From Tenebrionibacter intestinalis (lineage in GTDB: Bacteria > Pseudomonadota > Gammaproteobacteria > Enterobacterales > Enterobacteriaceae): a stretch of DNA of 54,551 nucleotides. The notes beneath the pieces were generated by a model. It saw only the letters and a list, made by a program, of their open reading frames with translations. It was not told where the DNA came from and searched no databases. A program made the translations under genes and the position numbers. Shown here piece after piece: positions 35,502 through 45,600 of the stretch; within the stretch, counting starts at the first letter, position 1; each line of letters opens with the position of its first letter. The DNA is taken from assembly GCF_016632365.1 (NCBI RefSeq), contig NZ_JAEPBH010000033.1, positions 1 through 54,551 of the forward strand. The letters run 5' to 3'.

Positions 35502-35725
35502 AAATCCTGCTCGTACTGGTCCTGGCGTTGCTCGGGTCGTTCTTCCTTCCCGATGGCAGTCTTACCGATTTTGTCATCAACCACCTTCCGGTGCCGGGAG
35601 ACGGCGAAGAGGGGATGGATAACCTTGCGATGACGGTCAACCTGATAAAAGCCCTGCTGAGCGGCGTCGGAGCATACCTCCTGCTGACCCTGCTCCACTG
35701 GCTGCGCAACCGTCTGAATAAATAG
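35498..35725 (+). CDS. Small membrane protein, likely immunity to the DUF2778 effector
   Basis: A 75-aa protein with a signal-like first span (LLVLVLALLGSFFL) and a second span near 51-67 (LIKALLSGVGAYLLLTLLHWL), joined by a short periplasmic loop (LTDFVINHLPVPGDGEEGMDNL). The gene overlaps the effector by ATGA. Position and size fit an immunity role; this is inferred from context only. Confidence 0.6.
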   Translation: MKILLVLVLALLGSFFLPDGSLTDFVINHLPVPGDGEEGMDNLAMTVNLIKALLSGVGAYLLLTLLHWLRNRLNK

Positions 35726-35804
35726 TCCGTTTTCTTCTTCTCTGACCGATACTGGCCCGCGCCAGCCCTGACGGAATAACCAAATACACAATGGAGTCAA
35801 CGCC

Positions 35805-38345
35805 ATGAGCCTGACGGATACCCTGAACACGATGGTGGCCACCGTCACCGGAAAAGCCCTGAATCGCTATCGCCTCGATATCCCTTCCTGCACGGCCGAT
35901 ATCGACGTGGAGGACTTCAGTGGTTCAGAAGCGATGAGCGAGCTTTACAGCTACACCATCAACTTCACCAGTGCCGACAAGAACATTGATGCCCGCCAGA
36001 TGCTGAGCAAGCCGGCGACCCTGACCATGGGCGCGGGCAATTTGCGTTCCTTGACGGAGCGCAAGGTGGTTCACGGGGTGGTGACCCGTTTCGAGCGTAC
36101 CGGTGGCTCCGCGGATGAAGCGCAGTACTGCATTGTGCTGGAACCGTTCCTGGCATTACTGGGGAATCAGTTCCGTACTCATCGCTTTTTCGTTAACAAG
36201 TCGGTGCCGGAAGTGGTTGCAGAGGTGCTCACGGAGCATGGCCTGAAAGGCTGGGAGTATGAATTTACCCTCAAAGCCGACTATCCGAAGCGTGAGCAGA
36301 TTAACCAGTATCAGGAAAACGACCTCGCCTTCATTGAACGCTTGCTGGCGGAGGTGGGTATTTTTTATTTCTTCACCCTGCAGCCTGATACCCAGACCGA
36401 AGTGGTGCACTTTGCGGACAAGCAGAGCGCGTGGACGTTTGGTAAGAAACTACCGCTGAACAGCCCGTCAGGGGCGAATGACAATGCGGTCGACTCGGTG
36501 TGGGACGTGCACGTGTGGCACAACGTAGTGGAGCGCTCGGTCACCGCCAGCGATTACAACCACCGCGAAGCCCAGAACGTACTGACGTCCGTGCTGGCGG
36601 ACATGACTCGCGGGGACGGGGAAGGGAACACCTACGGCGATGTGTACCATTATCGCCCGCGTCACCTTGAACGTGGCGACAAAATTAACCCCGCAGCGGA
36701 AACAGGTAACTTCTGGGCACGCCTGGAGCATGAACGCTACCTTTCCACCCAGACCACTGTAACTGGCAGCAGTACCGACCATACCCTGGGCCCGTCTCAG
36801 GTGTTGACTATCACCGAAACTGCTATCCCGCCGACGCTGCCGCGTGAAACCGAAAACGGTCTCGTCATCATCAGCGCCGGTTACTCTGCCAGCCGTCAGA
36901 GCGCGCTGAAGGTGGAATGGGCGGCTATGCCGTACTACGAGAACCGATGCTGGCGTCCAGCCGCGAAAAAGCGTCCGGTGGTCAGCGGCACCCTGATGGC
37001 GCGTGTGACCAGTGCCAAAGATAACGACATCTACGCCTGGCAGGATGCATCCGGCATGTACCGGGTGAAGTTTGATGCCGACCGCGACGACAAACGTCAG
37101 GGCATGGAAAGTATGCCGGTGCGCTTCGCCAAGCCTTACGGGGGAGACAAGTACGGCTTCCACTTCCCGCTGATACAGGGTACTGAAGTTGTCATTGCGT
37201 TCCATGAAGGCGATCCTGATCGTCCGTATATAGCTCACGCCTTGCATGACTCCCGTCACGTTGATCACGTCACTGAAGCCAACAGCACGCGTAACGTTAT
37301 CCGCACAGCTGGCCTGAACAAACTGCGGATGGAGGACAAGCGCGGCGAAGAGCACATTAAGCTCAGTACCGAATACGGGGGTAAGACCCAACTGAATTTA
37401 GGGCACAACGTCAATGCTTCCAGGGTTCTTCGTGGTGAAGGGGCAGAGTTGCGCACTAACGACTGGGTCAGCGTTCGTGGTGGTAAGGGCATTCTGCTTA
37501 CTGCAGATGCTCAGCCTGACGTCGGCAGTAAAATGCTTGAAATGGACAGGGCTGTAGAACAACTGGAGCAGGCACTCACGCTGGCAAGAAGCCTCCAGGC
37601 TGCTGCGAAAGGAGCGAAGGCAACTGTATCCGATATCGACAGCCAGAAGACACTTAATCGTTCACTGAGATATCTAAAAATGCCAGGAATGCTGGCCAGT
37701 GCACCTGCTGGTATAGGCATTCTCAGTCCTGAGGCTGTCCGGCTTGCTTCAGGCGGGGCAAGTATTGGTCTGATGTCCGGGAAAAACACGGATATCAGCA
37801 CCGGGCAATCGTTCACTGTAGCGGCAAGCGAGGCTGTAAGTTTGTTTGCACAGGCTGCAGGAATGAAAATGTATGCCGGGGCAGGGAAGGTTGATATTCA
37901 GGCGCAGGCGGATGCCATGAATGTCTCGGCGCTACAGGACATCACCATCACCAGTGGTCAGGGAAGTGTAAAGGTGAATGCCAGCCAGGAGCTGGTTTTA
38001 AGTTGTGGGGGCGCTTATATAAAGCTTAGCGGCGGGAATATAGAACTGGGATGCCCGGGGAATATTTTACTGAAAGCCGCGAATGTCAATCAGACCGGAC
38101 CTGCCAGTTTAGATACACCACCTGTGACTTTTCCTAAAGGGTACAGCGAAGGGTTTACCACAACGTCATCAGCCAGTGGGGCAGTCAAGCCCTTCACCAC
38201 ATATAAAATTACGACGGCTGAAGGGGACGTTTATGAGGGCATTTCTGGTGCAGATGGAAAGACATCTCCAATATTTACGTCTATGCCATCGCAGTTAAAA
38301 ATTGAATATCCGCGAAATATTGCCGGTAGCCAGGAGGGCGAATAA
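35805..38345 (+). CDS. vgrG: VgrG (TssI) spike protein with C-terminal extension
   Basis: An 846-aa spike. The gp27-like module spans about residues 10-390 (YRLDIPSCTADIDVEDFSGSEAMSELYSY; IGIFYFF-type), followed by a gp5/OB region (VKFDADRDDKRQGMESMPVRFAKPYGGDKYGFHFPLIQGTEVVIAFHEGDPDRP, about 425-475), a DUF2345-like beta-helix (about 590-750) and a C-terminal transthyretin-like segment (YKITTAEGDVYEGISGADGKTSPI). Composition turns AT-richer after about 37400, pointing to an exchanged tail. It lies 0 bp from the lipase gene. Confidence 0.94.
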   Translation: MSLTDTLNTMVATVTGKALNRYRLDIPSCTADIDVEDFSGSEAMSELYSYTINFTSADKNIDARQMLSKPATLTMGAGNLRSLTERKVVHGVVTRFERTGGSADEAQYCIVLEPFLALLGNQFRTHRFFVNKSVPEVVAEVLTEHGLKGWEYEFTLKADYPKREQINQYQENDLAFIERLLAEVGIFYFFTLQPDTQTEVVHFADKQSAWTFGKKLPLNSPSGANDNAVDSVWDVHVWHNVVERSVTASDYNHREAQNVLTSVLADMTRGDGEGNTYGDVYHYRPRHLERGDKINPAAETGNFWARLEHERYLSTQTTVTGSSTDHTLGPSQVLTITETAIPPTLPRETENGLVIISAGYSASRQSALKVEWAAMPYYENRCWRPAAKKRPVVSGTLMARVTSAKDNDIYAWQDASGMYRVKFDADRDDKRQGMESMPVRFAKPYGGDKYGFHFPLIQGTEVVIAFHEGDPDRPYIAHALHDSRHVDHVTEANSTRNVIRTAGLNKLRMEDKRGEEHIKLSTEYGGKTQLNLGHNVNASRVLRGEGAELRTNDWVSVRGGKGILLTADAQPDVGSKMLEMDRAVEQLEQALTLARSLQAAAKGAKATVSDIDSQKTLNRSLRYLKMPGMLASAPAGIGILSPEAVRLASGGASIGLMSGKNTDISTGQSFTVAASEAVSLFAQAAGMKMYAGAGKVDIQAQADAMNVSALQDITITSGQGSVKVNASQELVLSCGGAYIKLSGGNIELGCPGNILLKAANVNQTGPASLDTPPVTFPKGYSEGFTTTSSASGAVKPFTTYKITTAEGDVYEGISGADGKTSPIFTSMPSQLKIEYPRNIAGSQEGE

Positions 38346-40283
38346 ATGACTACAGCTGTATCCTCACTCTGCCGTAAAAATCCCCATGCTCCATGTGACG
38401 AACAAATGCCTTACTGGGTCGAGTTTCAATTGGTTGATGAGCAGGGCGATCCGGTGGCAAACATGCCATGGACTGTGGAAAGTGCTCATCCTGACTCCGG
38501 CCCTGTTGATAACTTTACGCATTCTGGCCAAAGCGATGCGAATGGGCTTATTCGTATTGATATGCCGCATGGACTTGAACTGAGGTTGACGTTAGATGGT
38601 AATCAACTGACAAAGGAAATGGAAAAGCGCTCTCTTCGCGTTGGTAGGGATGCTATAAAAGATTCGATTGTTCGCCCAAAAGCAGAGGGAAATGGTTATG
38701 TATGGCACTACGCTGTCGTAGGTGAGTTATGCCATGGAAAACCTGATTTGCAGTTAAGAGATGGGGAGGAGTTGCCCTTATTTCATTTTCCAATCAGTAG
38801 TTCATTTCAGGGTGTTAAGGTCAGAACAAATGAGCTTGAAAAACGCCATGTGATCGAAATTTGCCCATTTAGAGCCTGGGAGTTAGTGCTCCATCACCAA
38901 AATGATTACTCTATGGCAAATGCCATTAATTTAGGGTTGGCCTCAGATTTAGCCTATGATGATATAGATACCATCACGAAGTATTTTATTAATAAATTCC
39001 AGGATCTATCGACGATACCATCCAGAAAAATTGGTCAATCAACTATTAATGCTTTAGTCGTTGATGTGCCGTATTCTGATAGATATTTTCTTCCAATAGA
39101 TATCGATTCGACCAAAGCTGATGATCCTGAAGGGGATACTCAGCTTTATTATGTCTACAATAATAATAAAGTAGTCATTGCGTGGCGCGGAACTGCCAGC
39201 CTTACAGATGGGATAACTGATGCTTCTTTCAGGCCAGTAGAGTCCGATAGTTGCAGTATTAAATCTGAATGTACTTCATTAGTTCCTGCTGGGAAAGTAC
39301 ATACGGGATTTTGGGCTGGCTATACCTTAATTGAAAGAATTTTTGAAAATCAGATTAATGAACTTAGCAATAAAATCGAAGGTAGGGATTTGTTCATTTG
39401 TGGTCATAGCTTAGGAGGATCGCTGGCATTAATCCACTCGGCAAGGTTAAAGGAAAGCAAACCACTTCTTTATACTTATGGTATGCCAAGAACGTTCACT
39501 AAAAATGCTGTAGATGTATTATCAAGTATTACTCACTATCGGCATGTAAATGATCAAGACCCAGTACCATCAGTTCCACCTGAGGCCGATTTGGATAACC
39601 AGTTATATAAATTATGGGGCCCATTGGGAACAACACTTGGTTTTTTATGGTCCGTCGTTGAGCTTACAGCTTGGCAAATTGTAGAGTGGGGCGATTGTTT
39701 TTGGCATCATGGAAACACGGTCGCATTTTTAACCACAACTCAAAGCAGAAAATGGCAGCAGTGTAGTATTGAGCTTCCTTATCCGAGAAATTGCATGACC
39801 ATTCAGGCAAGGCTTCCTGAAAAAGTTAAGCTTTATCTTGTACCTTCCCTAGCTCTTCAGGAAGCTAAACAATCCGGGCAAGATCAAAAGGATTTTAAAG
39901 CTACACTTACCAAGGAAGATCTTAAAGAATTTTTCCCTGAAGGTATGAATCCAAATAGAGGTATTCCAGCTAATGTTGGAAATCATCTCCTGACATCATA
40001 TATGCCCTATATAAATAATAAATTACTAGGGTTAGCTTATGAAAAAGAGTTGAGCGATGGAAAGACCTTCACTGAGCATGCGGATAAAGTAGCTTCCTTT
40101 GAATTACAAATGGATCATTATTCAGGTGAGATTCCTAAGAATGAGTTTGACAGAAATAAAAAATTTCTTTCACTCGAGGGGTTACTAAAAAACTCGCTTA
40201 ACTCAACCGTCTCAGCCGCATCCGGATCTGATGCTGTAAAAAGATTTGGCCATTATGGAGAAGAGGACATAGAAAATGTATAA
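38346..40283 (+). CDS. T6SS class-3 lipase effector
   Basis: A 645-aa AT-rich-encoded protein. The N-terminus (YWVEFQLVDEQGDPVANMPWTVESA to about residue 100) looks like a beta-sandwich adaptor. A class-3 lipase core follows: GHSLGGSLALIHSARL (Ser about 355), NDQDPVPSVPPEAD (Asp about 405) and FWHHGNTVAFL (His about 454) form a plausible triad. It directly follows vgrG and is followed by a lipoprotein, as expected for a phospholipase effector (Tle type) delivered by this VgrG. A C-terminal region of unknown role extends about 190 residues beyond the core. Confidence 0.85.
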   Translation: MTTAVSSLCRKNPHAPCDEQMPYWVEFQLVDEQGDPVANMPWTVESAHPDSGPVDNFTHSGQSDANGLIRIDMPHGLELRLTLDGNQLTKEMEKRSLRVGRDAIKDSIVRPKAEGNGYVWHYAVVGELCHGKPDLQLRDGEELPLFHFPISSSFQGVKVRTNELEKRHVIEICPFRAWELVLHHQNDYSMANAINLGLASDLAYDDIDTITKYFINKFQDLSTIPSRKIGQSTINALVVDVPYSDRYFLPIDIDSTKADDPEGDTQLYYVYNNNKVVIAWRGTASLTDGITDASFRPVESDSCSIKSECTSLVPAGKVHTGFWAGYTLIERIFENQINELSNKIEGRDLFICGHSLGGSLALIHSARLKESKPLLYTYGMPRTFTKNAVDVLSSITHYRHVNDQDPVPSVPPEADLDNQLYKLWGPLGTTLGFLWSVVELTAWQIVEWGDCFWHHGNTVAFLTTTQSRKWQQCSIELPYPRNCMTIQARLPEKVKLYLVPSLALQEAKQSGQDQKDFKATLTKEDLKEFFPEGMNPNRGIPANVGNHLLTSYMPYINNKLLGLAYEKELSDGKTFTEHADKVASFELQMDHYSGEIPKNEFDRNKKFLSLEGLLKNSLNSTVSAASGSDAVKRFGHYGEEDIENV

Positions 40284-41043
40284 GAGATTTAATTTATTCA
40301 TCTTACTTCAGGCTGTTTTTTTGCTAAATGGATGTGCTCAGGCAACTGACAGAACATTATCACCGCCATCGGATACTGAATGGGTAGATGTGCAGATAAA
40401 AAATCCTTCACCGTATACAAAGCCTTTTCCTCTTGAAGTGTTGTACGTATCAACGACGTGCAAGCGTGAATTGATGAGTATGCGAGATGGTCAGCATTAT
40501 GAGAAAGTGGGACTTAATCCAATAAAAATACCTCTTCAGGAAAAGAACTCATCCGGTGTATGGATTGCAAAAATAGCAAAAGATGGCGGCGGTAAGTGCA
40601 ACTGGAAACTGAGTGAGTTCAATTTGGGTATTGAATATGTTGATGCTACCCACCTTGGGAAGGGTTTAGTTCTAGGAACAGCCGTTGGTGCTACAATTGC
40701 ATTTGATGACAATGCAACAAAAAATGGTCTATTTAAAGTATTTGAAAACCCTGAACTTTTTTTATCTCCAGCGTACTATCCTTTGATACAAACCAATAAA
40801 CGTATCAGCGCAAACGATATGTTGAATTTATTTGGTGAGAAGGATTTTATGCAAATAAAGATGGTTTCTCCTGCCCAAGCTATTCAGGTGATATTTAAAC
40901 CAACTCTTGATGAATCTAAACTTGTTAAAATGATTGCTCCAAAAGAGCATAAGGTTGGAGCGTTTTATAAAATTATCTATCCGGATGGCTCGGTTGTGTC
41001 CGATGGAACAACTCACCCTGATGTAAATAAGTTAAAGGATTAA
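40276..41043 (+). CDS. Lipoprotein, likely immunity to the lipase
   Basis: A 255-aa protein with a lipoprotein signal (LLQAVFLLNGC; Cys20). It overlaps the lipase stop codon by eight bases. Not otherwise recognised. Periplasmic lipoproteins next to phospholipase effectors usually neutralise them; the inference rests on location. AT-rich like the lipase, so both probably moved together. Confidence 0.7.
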   Translation: MYKRFNLFILLQAVFLLNGCAQATDRTLSPPSDTEWVDVQIKNPSPYTKPFPLEVLYVSTTCKRELMSMRDGQHYEKVGLNPIKIPLQEKNSSGVWIAKIAKDGGGKCNWKLSEFNLGIEYVDATHLGKGLVLGTAVGATIAFDDNATKNGLFKVFENPELFLSPAYYPLIQTNKRISANDMLNLFGEKDFMQIKMVSPAQAIQVIFKPTLDESKLVKMIAPKEHKVGAFYKIIYPDGSVVSDGTTHPDVNKLKD

Positions 41044-41046
41044 TTT

Positions 41047-41178
41047 ATGTGTAAGGGACTAAATAAATTATCCCTCTATACTTTAATGTTCTTTATTGTT
41101 GGTTGTGTCAGTGCAGATGAGCGAATATTATCGCCATCATCCGAGATTTCTGATTTTAATAAAATCAATGCGAAGTAA
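41047..41178 (+). pseudogene. Truncated second copy of the immunity lipoprotein
   Basis: A 43-aa ORF, MCKGLNKLSLYTLMFFIVGCVS onward, with ADERILSPSSEI where the previous protein has ATDRTLSPPSDT. Signal peptide, lipobox Cys (position 20) and the following residues are clearly homologous, but the frame stops at 41178. It is the stub of a duplicated or exchanged immunity gene. GTAAGG and other upstream bases give a weak start. Confidence 0.75.
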
Positions 41179-41203
41179 CTGCTAATAAATATAGGTGTTT
41201 ATT

Positions 41204-41470
41204 ATGTCCAATGGCATCGTTTTGCTCGGTGATAAAACTTCTCACGGCGGAAAAGTGATCTCTGCCTCTTCCAATATTACTGTCGACGGAAAAAAAGCCG
41301 CATTAGTTGGTGATATGGTTAGTTGCCCGATAGAAGGGCATGGAACTAATCCTATCGTGGAAGGATCACCGCACCGGACATTTAATGGTCGCGCTGTTGT
41401 CGTCGATGGCTGCAAATGTCAGTGTGGTTGTACTGTAATTTCAAGTGCTCAGAACAGCACAGTAGGATAA
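41204..41470 (+). CDS. PAAR-repeat spike-tip protein
   Basis: An 88-aa PAAR protein: MSNGIVLLGDKTSHGGKVI, KKAALVGDMVSCPIEGHGTNPIVEGS, and VVVDGCKCQCGCTVISS. His and Cys residues of the PAAR fold bind the zinc at the VgrG tip. ATG 41204 is preferred over GTG 41195 because AGGTG lies seven bases before it. Confidence 0.93.
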   Translation: MSNGIVLLGDKTSHGGKVISASSNITVDGKKAALVGDMVSCPIEGHGTNPIVEGSPHRTFNGRAVVVDGCKCQCGCTVISSAQNSTVG

Positions 41471-41473
41471 TCA

Positions 41474-42634
41474 ATGGGCTGGGAAAGGACGAAAGCAACA
41501 ACAATGGAGTTGCCTCGTGAGCCATCTTTTACGGGATGGCTGTTAGCAGGAGTTGTTGCCGCAGTTGTGGGGGTTTTGCTGTTTATCCTGCATGCGTCAG
41601 GCATGGTTAAGACACTAGCTGCATTCAATATCTGGTGGCTGGCATCCAGCCCGATTCTTGGCTGGTTTTTCCTGTTTTGTTTGCGGGGGTGGCTGTGGGG
41701 CAGAACAGTCAGCGAACATCAGTTTTTGCAGAAGGAAGCTGAATACGGGCAGCAACAGTGGGAAGCCTGGGCTGGGCGCTATCTGGCCGTACTTGGAAGC
41801 AGCATACTGCTACCTTCCGGAGTGACCTCTGACGCCATTGCTAAATCTGATGCTGCAGATGCGCCGCGATTTCTTTCACTGACCAGCCATTTTGATGCGA
41901 AATCAGCGAAGTCCACTTCCTTACTCGAACAGGGTCTGGCCAGTGTACAAAGCGCGATCGCTATGTTGCCTGCGATAGTGCCGTTCAATGTTACCATTGT
42001 GAGCGACTTGACTTCGCCGGACTTCGAGACCCGGTTTCGTGAATCATGGGGAAGAATTTACCCTGGTCGTGTGCTGACAGGTTCGGTTTCGTTTTGTAAA
42101 ACTCTCTCTTTTGCCTGGATCGAAGAGCGCCTGAAAAATCCCGTTTTCGATATCGATCTGATCCTGATATTGCAGCATCAGGGTGCTGAACAGTATTCCG
42201 ATGCACTCGCAGCGATGGTACTTACCAGCGATGATGTTGCTGAAAAATACCAGCTTTCACACTCTGCCCGCATATTGCGACCGATGCCGCTGGACATGAC
42301 TAATTTCAGGGCTGATATAGGTTTGTTCCTCGAAACACAAACGATCGCCTGTCAGACGTCAAACGTGTTTTGTGATTACGGGCACTGGAATGGCTGGTTT
42401 GCTGATCTAATGACCGCGTCTCAATCGCATCTGACACCATGGGTGCCCCAGGAAATTGATGTACTGGAAAAATATAACGGAATTCCAGGGGGCGGGAGTG
42501 CGTGGCTTTTAGCCACATTACTGGCCGACATAGTGTTCGTCAGCAACAAACCTGTTTTAGGGTTGTTTACCTCAGGTGCTGATCGTTTTGTCAGTACTGT
42601 TACCTCAGGGAGTGGAAATAATGATGCCGGGTAG
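41474..42634 (+). CDS. T6SS-associated membrane protein, function unknown
   Basis: A 386-aa protein with two N-terminal spans (about 21-43, LLAGVVAAVVGVLLFILHA, and 53-73, WLASSPILGWFFLFCLRGWLW) and a soluble remainder. It starts three bases after the PAAR stop and overlaps tssM by 14 bp, so it is translated with TssM. I do not recognise the family. Its fixed place before tssM suggests it belongs to the membrane complex. Confidence 0.75.
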   Translation: MGWERTKATTMELPREPSFTGWLLAGVVAAVVGVLLFILHASGMVKTLAAFNIWWLASSPILGWFFLFCLRGWLWGRTVSEHQFLQKEAEYGQQQWEAWAGRYLAVLGSSILLPSGVTSDAIAKSDAADAPRFLSLTSHFDAKSAKSTSLLEQGLASVQSAIAMLPAIVPFNVTIVSDLTSPDFETRFRESWGRIYPGRVLTGSVSFCKTLSFAWIEERLKNPVFDIDLILILQHQGAEQYSDALAAMVLTSDDVAEKYQLSHSARILRPMPLDMTNFRADIGLFLETQTIACQTSNVFCDYGHWNGWFADLMTASQSHLTPWVPQEIDVLEKYNGIPGGGSAWLLATLLADIVFVSNKPVLGLFTSGADRFVSTVTSGSGNNDAG

Positions 42635-45600
42635 TACATGGAGCAGAGGGGGGCTTGTCGGCATAATAGCCTGCATCTCAGCGATTATAGTGGCCTTGAT
42701 CCTGCATTTGGGGCCCTCGTATGGCCTTGATACCCGACTGAAGCAAGTGCTTGCATTTGTTGCCGTATGGATAGTATTGCTAATTGTTTTCTATACGCCG
42801 TTCATGTTCCGGTACATGCGGGAAAAGTATCACCGCTGGCGGGAGCAGAAGAACAATGCGTTGCCTTCTGATGAATCAAGAGTTGCCCTGACTCCGCCTC
42901 GCAATGTCACCGTTGATACCATCCGCCTCGCCATGCGCAACCTCTACGGTCGCCGCTGGGGCTGTAAAACGCGCATTCTGCTGATAACTGGCCCCGCCGC
43001 TGAAGTGGAGCAACTGACCCCAGGCCTGACGGGCCAGCTCTGGCAGGAAGACCGGGGCACGCTGTTGCTGTGGGGCGGCGACCTCAATACCCCAGCCGAC
43101 AGTGCCTGGCTGACCGCGCTGCGTAAACTGCGCCATCGCCCGGCTGACGGACTGGTGTGGGTGACCTCGGCTTTTGACCAACTCTCAGTACCAGGGCTGG
43201 AGCAGCCGCCGCCGGTACCGTCAGAAAGCACCATGGATTCCCTGTCTCATGCCATCAGCAGCCGCATGGATGCGCTGGGCTGGAAGCTTCCGCTGTATGT
43301 CTGGTCCCTGCACCCGCGCGCCGGTAAACCGGAAGGTCGCATTACTCAGGCGACTGGCTGTCTGTTGCCTGCCGATTGTCGTACCGAAGCGCTGGCAGAG
43401 CAACTCTCCGCCCTGACGCCAGATCTGACTTCACAGGGTCTGCAGCAGACCTGCAGTGAGGTGAAACATAACTTCTTACTGACGCTTGCCGACCAGCTCA
43501 TTCGTGAGCCACAGAGTGTGACCGCACCGCTGTCGGTGATGCTTAATCCGTACCGCCCGCTGCCGCTGGCGGGCATCGCGTTCAGCCAGCCTTCAGCTGG
43601 TACTGAGCGCAGCGTTCAGCACCACTGGGGCATGGATAAACGCTGGGATGTGCTGCCTGAATCTGTCCGGATGCTGCCTGTCGGACTGCGTCCGCGCAAA
43701 CCGGGCATTCCATGGCGTAAAGTGTTTGCATCGGTTGTCGCCCTGGCGATGATGGGCTGGGCTGTGTGGATGGGCATCGCGTATGTCACCAACCGCAGCC
43801 AGATTGACGGTGCTAATGTACAGGCCGCACTTGCCGCCCGACAGAATCAGCCGCTGGAGCAGCGCCTGCATGCCCTGTCTGAACTGCAGAAAACCCTGGC
43901 TCGTTTGCAATACCGTTCAGAGCATGGCGTGCCGTGGTACGAGAAGGCCGGGCTGAGCCAGAACAACGCCCTGCTGGCGGCACTCTGGCCGCGTTATCAG
44001 GATAGCGCACTGCCGCTGTTGCGAGATGCATCTGCAAACCATCTGCAAAAACAGATTAATGCCTTTAATGCACTGCCGCCGGACAGCCCGCTGCGTGAGC
44101 AGATGGCAAAAACCACTTATGACCAGCTCAAGCTCTACCTGATGCTGGCCCGTCCGGAACATATGGATGCCGCCTGGTTCAGCTCTGCTTTGCTGAACGA
44201 CTGGCCCAAGCGTAACGGTGTGAAAGACGGGGTCTGGCAGGGGATGGCTCCCTCTCTGTTGTCGTTCTGGGGCGCGCAACTGATTGCGCATCCGGAGTGG
44301 AAACTCCGTACTGATGAGGGCATGGTCAGCCAGGCGCGTTCCCTGCTGGTTCGCCTGATGGGCGTGCGTAACAGTGAATCTACCCTGTACCAGAAGATGC
44401 TCTCTCAGGTGGCGCACCTGTATGTCGATATGCGCCTCGAAGATATGACCGGGGATACCGATGCATCCCGTCTGTTCAGCACCACCGAAATTGTGCCGGG
44501 CATGTTTACCCGCCAGGCCTGGGAGCAGGCGGTACAGCCCGCCATTGAAAAAGTGGTGAAAGCTCGCCGGGACGAACTCGACTGGGTGCTCACGGACAGT
44601 AAGCGTCAGGTGAATAAACAGGATGAAACCTCACCGGAAGCGCTGAAGCAACGCCTGACGGAGCGTTACTTCGCCGACTTTGGTGGTGCCTGGCTGGAGT
44701 TTCTGAACAGTCTGCGCTGGAACCAGGCTGCGACGTTGTCGGACTCCATTGACCAGCTGACGCTGATGGCCGATGTGCGCCAGTCCCCTCTTGTGGCATT
44801 GATGAACACACTTAACATTCAGGGGCGCACCGGCCAGACCGGCGAGGCGATTTCTGACTCCCTGGTGAAATCCGCGAAGAACCTGCTGGGCGGTGACAAC
44901 AAAGATGCCTTTGACCAGAGTGCCGGTGTTCACGGGCCGCTGGATGCGTCCTTTGGTCCGGTACTGGCCCTGATGGACAAGAGCCGCACCGGTGCGCAGG
45001 AACTGAGCCTGCAGTCGTACCTGACCCGCGTGACGCAGGTCCGTTTGCGCCTTCAGCAGGTGACCAACGCCGCCGACCCGCAGGCGATGACTCAGACCAT
45101 TGCCCAGACGGTATTCCAGGGAAAAGCCGTGGATCTGACTGAAACCCGCGACTACGGAAGTCTCATTGCCGCCGGTCTGGGGCAGGAGTGGAGCGGCTTT
45201 GGGCGGACGGTGTTTGTGAATCCGATGGAGCAGGCCTGGCAGCAGGTGCTGACCCCGGCGGCCGACAGCCTCAATGTCCAGTGGCAGCAGGCAGTCGTGG
45301 CTGATTGGAACAGTGCTTTTGGAGGCCGTTATCCATTTAACAACTCCAGCAGCGATGTTTCTCTTCCGCTGCTCGCCAAATACCTCAACGCGGATTCCGG
45401 GCGTATCGCCCGGTTCCTGCAGACCCGCCTCAAAGGTGTGCTGCACAGAGAGGGCAACCACTGGGTACCTGACAGCATCAACTCGCAGGGCCTCGCCTTT
45501 AACCCGGCATTCCTCAACGCCATTAACACCCTGAGTCACATTTCGGATGTGGCCTTCACCGAAGGCAATGCTGGCATGAACTTCGAACTGCGCCCGGGCA

